DNA of 8,474 bases from the NCBI GenBank assembly GCA_959602875.1, contig CAUGVQ010000088.1, positions 1 through 8,474 of the forward strand, read 5' to 3'. The stretch comes from an uncultured Collinsella sp. Its GTDB lineage: Bacteria > Actinomycetota > Coriobacteriia > Coriobacteriales > Coriobacteriaceae. The notes under the pieces are model-generated. The model saw only the letters and a list, made by a program, of their open reading frames with translations. It ran no database searches and had not been told where the DNA came from. Numbering within the stretch: position 1 is the first letter of the stretch; the number at the start of each line of letters is the position of its first letter. Positions 1-6,897 of this stretch are shown piece by piece. A program made the position numbers and the translations under genes.

Positions 1-1193
1 TGGGCATCGAGATTCCCAACCGCAAGCGCCAGAACGTCAATCTGGGCGACGTGCTTCCCTATGCCAAGGGCGGCCCGCTCGAGCTTGCCATCGGCCGCGA
101 CGCCGAGGGCCTGCCCATCGTGGCCGACCTCGCCAAGATGCCGCACCTGCTCATCGCCGGTACCACGGGTTCCGGTAAGTCGGTCATGATCAACTCCATC
201 GTGGTGACGCTGCTCATGCGCACGCTGCCGGAGGATGTCCGCCTCATCATGGTCGACCCCAAGCGCGTCGAGCTCTCCGGCTACAACGGCCTGCCGCACC
301 TCTACATTCCGGTCGTGACCGAGCCCAAGCAGGCGGCGAGCGCGCTGCAGTGGGGCGTGTCCGAGATGGAACGCCGTCTGAAGGTGTTCGAGCGCATAGG
401 TGTCCGCAACATCGCCACCTTCAACGCCAAGCAGGCGGCAGGCGAGTTTGAGCACTACGACAATCCGCCCGCCAAGATGCCTTACCTCGTCATCATCATC
501 GACGAGCTCTCCGACCTCATGATGGTCGCCGGTAAGGACGTCGAGGCCTCGATCGTGCGCATCGCCCAGCTCGGCCGCGCTGCGGGCATCCACCTTATCG
601 TGGCTACCCAGCGCCCGAGCTCCAACGTCGTGACCGGCCTCATCAAGGCCAACATCACCAACCGCATCGCCTTCAACGTGGCGACCGGTATCGACAGCCG
701 CGTCATTATCGACCAGATGGGTGCCGAGAAGCTCACCGGCTACGGCGACATGCTCTTCTCCAAGGTCGACTGGGGCAAGCCCAAGCGCATCCAGGGTTGC
801 TTTGTCTCCGATGACGAGATCAACCAGATCACCGAGTTCGTCAAGAGCCAGGGCGAGGCGGAGTACCACGAGGAGATCCTCTCGGCGGTCTCGCCGGCCA
901 CGGTCACCGGCGGCGGCTCGCATGAGCCGACCGAGGACGACCCCCTTATCTGGGAGGCCGCCCGCATCGTGGTGGAATCCCAGCTCGGCTCAACTTCCGG
1001 TTTGCAACGGCGCCTCAAGGTGGGCTATGCCCGCGCGGGCCGTATTATGGATATGCTTGAGGAAAAAGGCGTCGTCGGTCCGCCCGACGGCTCCAAACCG
1101 CGCGAGGTCCTGCTCGACGAGGAGGGCCTGTCCGAGCTCGAGGCGCTCGAGGCCCGTATGGCCTCAGAAGACGCCGAGATGGGAGGGTTCTGA
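1..1193 (+). CDS. ftsK: DNA translocase FtsK/SpoIIIE, C-terminal part (5' end outside window)
   Basis: This is the motor and DNA-recognition end of the septal dsDNA translocase that pumps chromosomes through the closing division site. The first complete codon is at 3. The reading frame opens with GIEIPN, a stretch typical of the start of the FtsK motor domain, so the membrane anchor, linker and true start lie upstream. The Walker A motif GTTGSGKS is encoded at 159-182. The Walker B segment ends in the acidic pair DE at 501-506 (VIIIDELSDL). The motif ATQRPS follows. The C-terminal winged-helix gamma domain, which reads polar DNA motifs, is encoded at about 939-1115 and contains GSTSGLQRR and GYARAGR. 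A short acidic tail follows. The stop codon overlaps the next gene's ATG by one base (TGATG). About 396 residues are visible and no frame disruption is seen. The alternative name SpoIIIE cannot be excluded from this end alone. Confidence 0.97.
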   Translation, partial: GIEIPNRKRQNVNLGDVLPYAKGGPLELAIGRDAEGLPIVADLAKMPHLLIAGTTGSGKSVMINSIVVTLLMRTLPEDVRLIMVDPKRVELSGYNGLPHLYIPVVTEPKQAASALQWGVSEMERRLKVFERIGVRNIATFNAKQAAGEFEHYDNPPAKMPYLVIIIDELSDLMMVAGKDVEASIVRIAQLGRAAGIHLIVATQRPSSNVVTGLIKANITNRIAFNVATGIDSRVIIDQMGAEKLTGYGDMLFSKVDWGKPKRIQGCFVSDDEINQITEFVKSQGEAEYHEEILSAVSPATVTGGGSHEPTEDDPLIWEAARIVVESQLGSTSGLQRRLKVGYARAGRIMDMLEEKGVVGPPDGSKPREVLLDEEGLSELEALEARMASEDAEMGGF

Positions 1194-2521
1194 TGGCGCG
1201 ATTCGGCGATATGCTCTACCAGCGCAGGCGCGAGATGGGGCTGACGATCCTCCAGGTCGCCAACACCATCAAGATTCGCCCGCAGATCATTGAGTTCTTT
1301 GAGAACGGCGACTTCTCGTCTATGCCGCCGCGCGGGTACGCGCAGGGCATGATCTCGAGCTACGCCCGCTACCTCGGTCTGAACCCGCGCGAGGTGGTCG
1401 AGGCGTACTTTGACGATCTGCGCGCCTACGAGCAGGCGACCGACAACCACGGCGGCCGATTCCAGGACGCTGCGGGACTTGTGAGCACGCGTTCCGCAAG
1501 CGCGACGGGCCGTTTCATGATGGTCGACTCCGCACCGCGCTCCCGCTACGCCCAGCGCCCGCCTCAAGCGGGCTACGTGTCCGAGCATGAATCCGGCCAT
1601 GAGCCGCAGAGGGCGCGCAACCCCTATGCCAGGCGGTCTCCGTCTTCTCAGATGACGCAGCGCATCCCTGTCTTCGACGGTCAGGATGACGTTTCTGCGC
1701 CTCGCGCGCCCCGCTCCTCCGCAGGCTATGAGCGCCGCTCGAGCGGGCGCGGCTCCGCTGCGCCTCGGAACAGGGGATATGCCTCTCAGGGCGCCTACGA
1801 TGGTCGCCGCGTGTTCGGTCCCTCGTCTGAGCGCAGGGCTTCCGGTCGCGGTGTGCCCCCGCGTCGTGGCCGCGGCTCGTCGGGCCGTCCGAGCCCGAGC
1901 GGGCCGTCTTTTGACAACCGCCTCCTTCTGGGCCTCATCGCCGCGATCCTTGTAGCCATCGCCCTCATGGCGGTGCTTCTGGTGCGTGGCTGCGCTCCTG
2001 CAGAGACTGATGACAAGGCCGGGTCCTCTGCCGTTACCGCAGAGACGGTCACCCAGACGCCCGAAGAGGATGAAGACGCCGATAGCACCGACGCGAACGA
2101 TACCGATGAGGACGGCGACTCCTCTGATGAGACCGATCCCGCAACGGATCCGGAGGCGCAGACGCCTGAGGAGCCCCAACAGCTTGTCGTCAGGATCTCG
2201 GTCGCGGAGGGTGACAGCTCTTGGCTCGAGGTCCGTGTGGACGGGTCCATCGTCCTCGGCGACGAGGTGGTCGGCCCCTTTGAGCAGGAGTTCATCCCCC
2301 AGAGCAACATCCGCATCACCGCCAACACGCCCGGTAGCGTCAAGGTGACGGAAAACGGCGAGGAGGTCCGTTGGGACACCAGCACCTCCGGCGTCGCTCG
2401 CATCAACCTCACCGCTCCCGAGACGCCTGCCGCCCCCGCAACCACCGAGGGCGAGACCGGTGAAGCCGCGCAGGAGAACACCGACGCAACAGGCGACGAT
2501 AGCGCCGCCGCTACCCAGTAA
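1193..2521 (+). CDS. rodZ: RodZ-like membrane protein: HTH domain, one membrane helix, DUF4115-type C-terminal domain
   Basis: Probable bitopic cell-shape protein. In the RodZ family the cytoplasmic helix-turn-helix binds MreB and links it to wall synthesis. Residues 3-75 form the HTH_25-type domain (start MARFGDMLYQRRREMGLT, then SSYARYLGL). Residues 81-240 are a low-complexity linker with 27 Arg, no Lys and only 12 acidic residues. One membrane helix spans about 244-264 and is followed by RGC. Residues 271-330 form an acidic Ser/Thr linker with 23 Asp/Glu. Residues 330-407 resemble the RodZ C-terminal beta domain (DSSWLEVRVDG, GPFEQEF). An Ala/Thr/Glu tail closes the 442-residue protein. 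The ATG overlaps the ftsK stop, with GGAGGG at 1182-1187 as ribosome-binding site. The domain order is seen directly; the MreB partnership is inferred from the family, as no mreB lies in the window. The B. subtilis counterpart, ymfM, also sits near pgsA, cinA and recA. Confidence 0.88.
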   Translation: MARFGDMLYQRRREMGLTILQVANTIKIRPQIIEFFENGDFSSMPPRGYAQGMISSYARYLGLNPREVVEAYFDDLRAYEQATDNHGGRFQDAAGLVSTRSASATGRFMMVDSAPRSRYAQRPPQAGYVSEHESGHEPQRARNPYARRSPSSQMTQRIPVFDGQDDVSAPRAPRSSAGYERRSSGRGSAAPRNRGYASQGAYDGRRVFGPSSERRASGRGVPPRRGRGSSGRPSPSGPSFDNRLLLGLIAAILVAIALMAVLLVRGCAPAETDDKAGSSAVTAETVTQTPEEDEDADSTDANDTDEDGDSSDETDPATDPEAQTPEEPQQLVVRISVAEGDSSWLEVRVDGSIVLGDEVVGPFEQEFIPQSNIRITANTPGSVKVTENGEEVRWDTSTSGVARINLTAPETPAAPATTEGETGEAAQENTDATGDDSAAATQ

Positions 2522-2545
2522 TTCACGCCCCAGGAAAGGACAATC

Positions 2546-3043
2546 ATGGCCAAGGATTCCAGTTTTGACGTTGTCTCCCAGGTGGACATGCAGGAGGTCG
2601 ACAACGCCTTCCAGCAGACTTCTCGCGAGATCACGCAGCGCTACGACCTCAAGGACTCCGGCGCGTCTATCGAGCTCGCCAAGGCCGAGGCAACGTTCAC
2701 CGTGCATGCGCCCGCGGACTTTGTGTCCCGCCAGGTCATCGATATCCTCAACACCAAGCTCATCAAGCGCGGGGTCGACATCTCCGCGGTGCGCTGGGAT
2801 GCTCCCCAAGCGGCGTCCGGCGGTACCGTGCGCGTTATCGGCCACATCGTCGAGGGCATCGACCAGCCGACCGCCAAGAAGATCAACAAGGACATCAAGG
2901 ACCAGAAGCTCAAGGTCAAGGTCTCCATCGAGTCCGACAAGCTTCGCGTGAGCTCTGCATCTAAGGACGCGCTCCAGGCGGTTATCCAGTTTTTGCGCGA
3001 GCAGGACTATGGCCAGCCGCTCCAGTTCACGAACTACCGCTAA
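2546..3043 (+). CDS. yajQ: YajQ family nucleotide-binding protein (UPF0234/DUF520)
   Basis: This 165-residue protein covers the whole YajQ family length. Recognisable family segments are SSFDVVSQVDMQEVDNA at the start, SREITQRYDLKDS, the KLIKRGVD stretch, KKINKDIKDQKLKVKVSI, and the ending GQPLQFTNYR. YajQ proteins are small cytosolic proteins with two ferredoxin-like subdomains that bind nucleotides. Some proteobacterial members bind cyclic di-GMP and act with transcription factors, but nothing here shows that activity. The start is well supported by AGGAAAGGA at 2532-2540, five bases before the ATG. The gene lies 24 bases after rodZ and 30 bases before the preferred rimO start, so it is probably cotranscribed. 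The family assignment is very secure; the biological role in this organism is unknown. Confidence 0.95.
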   Translation: MAKDSSFDVVSQVDMQEVDNAFQQTSREITQRYDLKDSGASIELAKAEATFTVHAPADFVSRQVIDILNTKLIKRGVDISAVRWDAPQAASGGTVRVIGHIVEGIDQPTAKKINKDIKDQKLKVKVSIESDKLRVSSASKDALQAVIQFLREQDYGQPLQFTNYR

Positions 3044-3058
3044 GAGATGATTGTGTCG

Positions 3059-3066
3059 AAAGGTGA
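3059..3066 (+). promoter_or_regulatory. Ribosome-binding site deciding the rimO start
   Basis: AAAGGTGA lies seven bases before the ATG at 3074. The in-frame ATG at 3047, only three bases after the yajQ stop, has no purine-rich Shine-Dalgarno match at a suitable distance. This favours the start at 3074. Confidence 0.6.
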
Positions 3067-3073
3067 CGCCCCA

Positions 3074-4429
3074 ATGGAGAGCTCGCTTGGAAACCTGCTG
3101 TTCGTAACGCTCGGCTGCGCCAAGAACGAGGTGGATACCGACCGCATGCGCTCGCTGCTCGCGGCGGGCGGTTATAGGGAAGTCGACTCGGTCGAGGACG
3201 CTGACGCCGTCCTCATCAACACCTGCTCGTTTCTTGCGTCCGCGACGTCGGAGAGTATCGAGTGCACGCTCGATGTCGCAGACGAGATAGCGGGCGGTGT
3301 ACGCGGCGCCCGCATCATCATGTGCGGCTGCCTGCCGTCTCGCTACGGTGATGAGCTTGCGGGCGAGCTCCCCGAGGTCGCTGCGTTTGTGCGCACCGAT
3401 GAGGAGGACGCGATCGTATCGGTCGTCGACGGCGTGCTGGGCGTATCGCGCCCCGAGCCCGTCTTCATCCCTGGTGTCAAGCGCACCGTCGAGGGCGCCG
3501 TCGCGTATCTGAAGATTTCTGACGGATGCAACCGGTTCTGCAGCTTCTGCGCCATTCCCTACATCCGCGGTCGTTATCGTTCCCGTTCCGCCGAGGCCAT
3601 CGTCGCGGAGGCGCGCGAGCTTCTGGTGGGCGGTGTGCGCGAGCTCGTGCTCATCGGCCAGGATACCGGTATCTGGGGCAAGGACCTTCCCAAGGATGCG
3701 GAAGGGCCCTCAACGCTCGCTCAGCTTCTGCGCGCGGTGGCGGCAGAGGCCCGTCCGTATGGGGCGTGGGTGCGCGTTCTCTACCTGCAGCCAGAGGGCA
3801 TGACCGACGAGCTTATCGCCACGATTCGCGATGTCGACGAGGTGCTACCCTATATCGATATCCCGGTCCAGCATTGCACCCCCCGCATCCTGCGCGCGAT
3901 GAACCGTACGGGCTCGGCGGAGGAGTTTGAGGACCTGTTCCGCCGCCTGCGCGAGGAGATTCCCGGGATGGTCATCCGCTCGACCGCACTCGTGGGTTTC
4001 CCCTCCGAGACCGATGAGGAGTTCGAGGAGCTCCTCGGCTTCATGGACCGCGTGGGCTTCGACTACACGAGCGTGTTCGCCTACTCGCAGGAGGAGGGGA
4101 CCGCTGCCGCGCGCCTCGACGACCAGATCGACGAGGAGACCAAGGTGGAGCGCGCCCAGGCGGCTACCGACCTTGCCGAGGCACTCGGCTTCGCGGCCAC
4201 TGCCGCCCATGTGGGGGAACGGGCCCGTGTCATCGTCGACGGCGTGGAGGAGACCGAGGACGGGATCGAGCTCATCGGCCACGCATGGTTCCAGGCGCCC
4301 GATTCCGACGGTGCAGTGCATCTAGACGCCACCGGGGCCGCCGTTGGTGATATCGTAGAGGTCGAGTTTACCGACAGCTTCTGCTATGAGCTCGTCGGAC
4401 ATGTGGTCGATGAGGAGACTGCTAAATGA
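3074..4429 (+). CDS. rimO: Ribosomal protein S12 methylthiotransferase RimO
   Basis: Radical-SAM iron-sulfur enzyme that adds a methylthio group to the conserved aspartate of ribosomal protein S12. Numbering from the ATG at 3074 gives 451 residues. The N-terminal UPF0004 domain carries the three cysteines for the second cluster: C15 in LGCAKNEVD, C51 in INTCSF and C86 in CGCLPSRYG. The radical-SAM CxxxCxxC motif is C152, C156 and C159 (DGCNRFCSFCAIPYIRG). DIPVQH and STALVGFPSETDEEF are further family segments. The TRAM domain covers roughly 377-446. LGCAKN with SFCAIPYIRG points to RimO rather than MiaB, the tRNA-modifying paralogue. An in-frame ATG at 3047 would add nine residues but lacks a ribosome-binding site. 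The stop overlaps the pgsA start by four bases (ATGA), indicating translational coupling. Confidence 0.95.
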   Translation: MESSLGNLLFVTLGCAKNEVDTDRMRSLLAAGGYREVDSVEDADAVLINTCSFLASATSESIECTLDVADEIAGGVRGARIIMCGCLPSRYGDELAGELPEVAAFVRTDEEDAIVSVVDGVLGVSRPEPVFIPGVKRTVEGAVAYLKISDGCNRFCSFCAIPYIRGRYRSRSAEAIVAEARELLVGGVRELVLIGQDTGIWGKDLPKDAEGPSTLAQLLRAVAAEARPYGAWVRVLYLQPEGMTDELIATIRDVDEVLPYIDIPVQHCTPRILRAMNRTGSAEEFEDLFRRLREEIPGMVIRSTALVGFPSETDEEFEELLGFMDRVGFDYTSVFAYSQEEGTAAARLDDQIDEETKVERAQAATDLAEALGFAATAAHVGERARVIVDGVEETEDGIELIGHAWFQAPDSDGAVHLDATGAAVGDIVEVEFTDSFCYELVGHVVDEETAK

Positions 4430-5040
4430 GCAACGCACCGCAGCATGAGCTAACGAGCATCTGGACGCCGGCGAACATCGTCACCTGTGTCCGTATCGTC
4501 TTCATCCCGGTTTTCATGCTGTTCGCAACCGACGCGTTCTCTTTTCTGGGGCTCACGGGCGGTGTCCAGGCGGTTATCGCGTTTTGCCTGTACATGCTCT
4601 TGAGCTGCACGGACAAGGTGGACGGCGAGTTGGCGCGCAAACGCGGCGAGGTCACCGACTTCGGTAAGTTCCTCGACCCCATTGCCGACAAGCTGCTTGT
4701 GTTCTCCGCGCTTTTGTTGTTCCTCGTTTGGGACATGGTGAGTGTGTGGGTGGTGTTCATCATCCTGTTCCGCGAGTTTCTCGTGAGTGCGCTTCGCATG
4801 GTTGCGAGCGCGGCGGGCGAGGTCATCGCGGCGGACAAACTCGGCAAGGCCAAGACCGCAGTCACCATGGTCGCCATCTGCTTCCTTCTGCTGGCGCGTG
4901 CCATCTTTGCCTTTACGGGCGATATGTTCGATATGGTGTGGATCATCGGCCAGGCCCTCATGATCGCCGCGGTCGTACTTACGGTCATCTCCGGCGGCCA
5001 GTACTTCTGGAACGCCCGCAAGATCGTCTTCCGCGTATAG
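4426..5040 (+). CDS. pgsA: CDP-diacylglycerol-glycerol-3-phosphate 3-phosphatidyltransferase
   Basis: Integral membrane enzyme of the CDP-alcohol phosphatidyltransferase family. It transfers a phosphatidyl group from CDP-diacylglycerol to glycerol-3-phosphate, giving phosphatidylglycerophosphate, the committed step to phosphatidylglycerol and cardiolipin. The family signature is complete: D63, D66, G67, A70 and R71, then after eight residues G80, D84 and D88 (DKVDGELAR, then GKFLDPIAD). Several hydrophobic segments surround it, at about 17-35, 46-62, 90-118, 145-163 and 170-190. The length of 204 residues is usual for PgsA. The synteny with cinA and recA, as in Firmicutes, supports PgsA over other family members such as cardiolipin synthase or PIP synthase. 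GAGGAG at 4412-4417, inside rimO, serves as ribosome-binding site eight bases before the overlapping start. Confidence 0.93.
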   Translation: MSNAPQHELTSIWTPANIVTCVRIVFIPVFMLFATDAFSFLGLTGGVQAVIAFCLYMLLSCTDKVDGELARKRGEVTDFGKFLDPIADKLLVFSALLLFLVWDMVSVWVVFIILFREFLVSALRMVASAAGEVIAADKLGKAKTAVTMVAICFLLLARAIFAFTGDMFDMVWIIGQALMIAAVVLTVISGGQYFWNARKIVFRV

Positions 5041-5048
5041 GCGTGGCC

Positions 5049-5549
5049 ATGGGGGAGTTCGAGGACCGCGCGCGCGAGGCCGCGCATAAGCTGGTTGCCT
5101 CCGCCGTCTCATGCGGCGCTACCGTTGCCACGGCCGAGTCATGCACGGCGGGTCTGGTGGCGTCCACGATTGCTTCTGTTCCGGGTGCCTCCGATGTCCT
5201 TCGCGGTGGCGCGGTCACCTATGTCGACGAGATAAAGAACCGCCTTCTTGGCGTATCAAGCGAGATCCTCGAGCGCTATACGGCGGTCTCGAGCCCTTGC
5301 GCGTGCGAGATGGCGGAAGGTGCCCGTTCGCTGTTTGAGGTCAGCGCCGCGGTGAGCGTTACCGGTTACGCGGGTCCAGGCGGAGGCACGGCGGAAGATC
5401 CCGTGGGAACCGTATACTTTGGTATCTCTACCGCGAGCGGTACCGAGACCTATCGCAAGGTGTTCGCCGGGTCGCGCGATGAGGTGCGTTGGCAGGCTGC
5501 CGCCTTCGCGCTCGAACTGCTTTGCGGCGCCTGTGATGGTTTGATGTGA
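5049..5549 (+). CDS. pncC: CinA C-terminal-domain protein, probable nicotinamide-nucleotide amidase (PncC type)
   Basis: This 166-residue protein matches only the C-terminal domain of CinA. In characterised members that domain deamidates nicotinamide mononucleotide to nicotinate mononucleotide in NAD recycling. Family segments are TAESCTAGLVAS (residues 28-39), GGAVTYVDEIKNRLLGV (53-69) and SVTGYAGPGGGTAEDPVGTVYFGI (103-126). The usual ESCTGG reads ESCTAG here. The N-terminal MoaB-like domain of full-length CinA is absent, and pgsA ends eight bases upstream, so there is no room for it. The start is the ATG at 5049; an in-frame GTG at 5043 would add two residues. Only a weak AGG (5039-5041) precedes it, so coupling to pgsA is likely. 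The position next to recA matches cinA in Firmicutes. The enzymatic role is inferred from the family. Confidence 0.9.
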   Translation: MGEFEDRAREAAHKLVASAVSCGATVATAESCTAGLVASTIASVPGASDVLRGGAVTYVDEIKNRLLGVSSEILERYTAVSSPCACEMAEGARSLFEVSAAVSVTGYAGPGGGTAEDPVGTVYFGISTASGTETYRKVFAGSRDEVRWQAAAFALELLCGACDGLM

Positions 5550-5584
5550 ATCGATAGGCCCTGATGTCCGCTCGTTGAACAGGC

Positions 5585-5603
5585 ACGCGCAAAACCGCGT
5601 TTC
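5585..5603 (+). terminator. Weak candidate terminator after the ftsK-to-cinA run
   Basis: ACGCG (5585-5589) and CGCGT (5596-5600) can form a five-pair stem with a six-base loop, followed by a short T-rich tail (TTTC). A second small stem, CCGCA (5605-5609) with TGCGG (5621-5625), lies downstream, and TTTT occurs at 5637-5640. Either could end the upstream operon. Both are short and the T tracts are poor, so the call is tentative. The rest of 5550-5740 shows no gene and no other clear site. Confidence 0.3.
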
Positions 5604-5746
5604 TCCGCAACGTCTCTACCTGCGGGAACGGACTAGTTTTACCCCGGAGTCAGAAAGCTTTCAGATATCGTTCAAGCGTCTGTGAGGTTTCGGTTGGACG
5701 AAGCGCTTATTCTGTTTGACCTCGCCGGTAAACTGAATCTGTTCGC

Positions 5747-5775
5747 TTGACGACGAACAACCGTTCGTTTACTAT
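5747..5775 (+). promoter_or_regulatory. recA promoter, sigma-A type
   Basis: A -35 element TTGACG (5747-5752) and a -10 element TACTAT (5770-5775) are separated by exactly 17 bases. Transcription would start near 5782-5783, giving a leader of about 22 bases before recA. The LexA operator fills most of the spacer, so a bound repressor would block RNA polymerase directly. Confidence 0.8.
5754..5767. promoter_or_regulatory. LexA (SOS) operator of recA
   Basis: CGAACAACCGTTCG is a perfect inverted repeat of CGAAC around a four-base centre. It fits the GAAC-N4-GTTC operator of LexA (DinR) in Bacillus and actinobacteria. It sits between the -35 and -10 elements of recA, where LexA is known to repress in these groups. 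No lexA gene is in the window, so the regulator is inferred from the site. Confidence 0.88.
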
Positions 5776-5791
5776 CGGTAGCAGGTTCATT

Positions 5792-5798
5792 GAGGAGG
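5792..5798 (+). promoter_or_regulatory. Strong ribosome-binding site deciding the recA start
   Basis: GAGGAGG lies six bases before the ATG at 5805. A TTG at 5790 is in frame and would add five residues, but its codons overlap this ribosome-binding site, so it is not the likely start. Confidence 0.85.
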
Positions 5799-5804
5799 TT
5801 TCCC

Positions 5805-6893
5805 ATGGCAAAGAATTCCGGCGCCGTCAAACAGGTTCACGAGCGCACAACGGGTGAAGAGCGCGACAAGATGATCGAGGCCACCAAGGCAGACATCATC
5901 AAGAAGTTCGGTTCAGGATCCATTATGCGCTACGGCGATGGTGGCCCCGAGCTCGAGGTGGAGGCGATCCCCACGGGCGCGCTCGCACTCGACGTGGCTT
6001 TGGGTATCGGCGGCGTGCCTCGCGGCCGTATCATCGAGATTTACGGCCCCGAGTCCTCGGGTAAGACGACGCTCTCTCTCGAGATTCTCGCAGAAGCCCA
6101 GGCCATGGGCGGCGTCGTTGCCTTCATCGACGCCGAGCACGCGCTCGACCCCTCTTATGCCGCACGTATTGGCGTCGATATCGATGAGGTGCTCATCTCC
6201 CAGCCTGATACCGGTGAGCAGGCGCTCGAGATCTGCGACATGCTCGTCCGCTCGGGCGCGATCGACGCCGTCGTCATCGACTCAGTCGCCGCCCTTGTTC
6301 CCCGTGCAGAGATTGAGGGCGAGATCGGCGATACCACGGTTGGCCTGCAGGCGCGTCTGATGAGCCAGGCGCTGCGCAAGCTCGCCGGCTCCCTTGCCAA
6401 GTCCAAGACGACCTGCATCTTCATCAACCAGCTCCGTGAGAAGATCGGTGTTATGTTCGGCAACCCCGAGACCACCACGGGCGGCCGCGCGCTCAAGTTC
6501 TTCTCCTCCGTCCGTATCGACATCCGCCGCATCGATAGCATCAAGAACGGCAGTGACGTAGTGGGCAACCGCGTGCGCGCCAAGGTCGTTAAGAACAAGG
6601 TGGCGGCTCCCTTCCGCAGTGCTGAGTTTGACATCATGTACGGAACGGGCATCTCCAAGGAGGGCTCGATTCTCGATATGGCCGTCGAGTACGGTATCGT
6701 CAACAAATCCGGCGCCTGGTACACCTACGAGACCGAGCGCCTCGGTCAGGGCCGCGAGGCCGCCAAGGAGTTCCTGCGCACTAACCCCGAGCTGTCTGAC
6801 GAGATCGAGCACAAGGTTCGCGTTGCCAGCGGCCTGGAGCTCTCAGACGAGCCCGTGGGCGATGCTGTTGACGCCTCCGCTGACCTTGCCTAG
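5805..6893 (+). CDS. recA: Recombinase RecA
   Basis: ATP-dependent strand-exchange protein of homologous recombination, and co-protease that triggers LexA self-cleavage. The product has 362 residues from the ATG at 5805, within the usual range. Walker A is GPESSGKT (81-88). The catalytic glutamate is E111 in FIDAEHALD. Walker B is AVVIDS (155-160). Loop L1 lies around IEGEIGDTTVGLQARLMSQALRKL (170-193). Loop L2 lies around INQLREKIGVMFGNPETTTGGRALKFF (207-233). The C-terminal domain ends with an acidic tail (LSDEPVGDAVDASADLA), typical of RecA and able to modulate DNA access. It is transcribed from its own LexA-controlled promoter and followed after four bases by recX. Nothing is missing or disrupted, and the identification is certain. 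Confidence 0.99.
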   Translation: MAKNSGAVKQVHERTTGEERDKMIEATKADIIKKFGSGSIMRYGDGGPELEVEAIPTGALALDVALGIGGVPRGRIIEIYGPESSGKTTLSLEILAEAQAMGGVVAFIDAEHALDPSYAARIGVDIDEVLISQPDTGEQALEICDMLVRSGAIDAVVIDSVAALVPRAEIEGEIGDTTVGLQARLMSQALRKLAGSLAKSKTTCIFINQLREKIGVMFGNPETTTGGRALKFFSSVRIDIRRIDSIKNGSDVVGNRVRAKVVKNKVAAPFRSAEFDIMYGTGISKEGSILDMAVEYGIVNKSGAWYTYETERLGQGREAAKEFLRTNPELSDEIEHKVRVASGLELSDEPVGDAVDASADLA

Positions 6894-6897
6894 CTAG

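Noticed and set aside
1025..2845. A 606-codon open frame on the minus strand opposite rodZ and yajQ
   Set aside because: It lies antisense to two well-supported genes, crosses the end of ftsK, and reads as low-complexity Arg/Gly/Ala-rich protein with no recognisable domain. Long antisense frames are expected in GC-rich coding DNA.
4728..5048. A longer start for the CinA-type gene, inside pgsA
   Set aside because: The extra residues would overlap most of pgsA and show no domain. The CinA domain begins just after the ATG at 5049.
5653..5708. Short palindromes GAAAGCTTTC (5653-5662) and AAGCGCTT (5701-5708) upstream of recA
   Set aside because: Both are short and unrelated in sequence to the LexA box, with no promoter beneath them. 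Palindromes of eight to ten bases are weak evidence alone.
5716..5744. A second recA promoter using TTGACC at 5716-5721
   Set aside because: No acceptable -10 element lies 16-18 bases downstream, whereas the promoter at 5747-5775 has both elements and ideal spacing.
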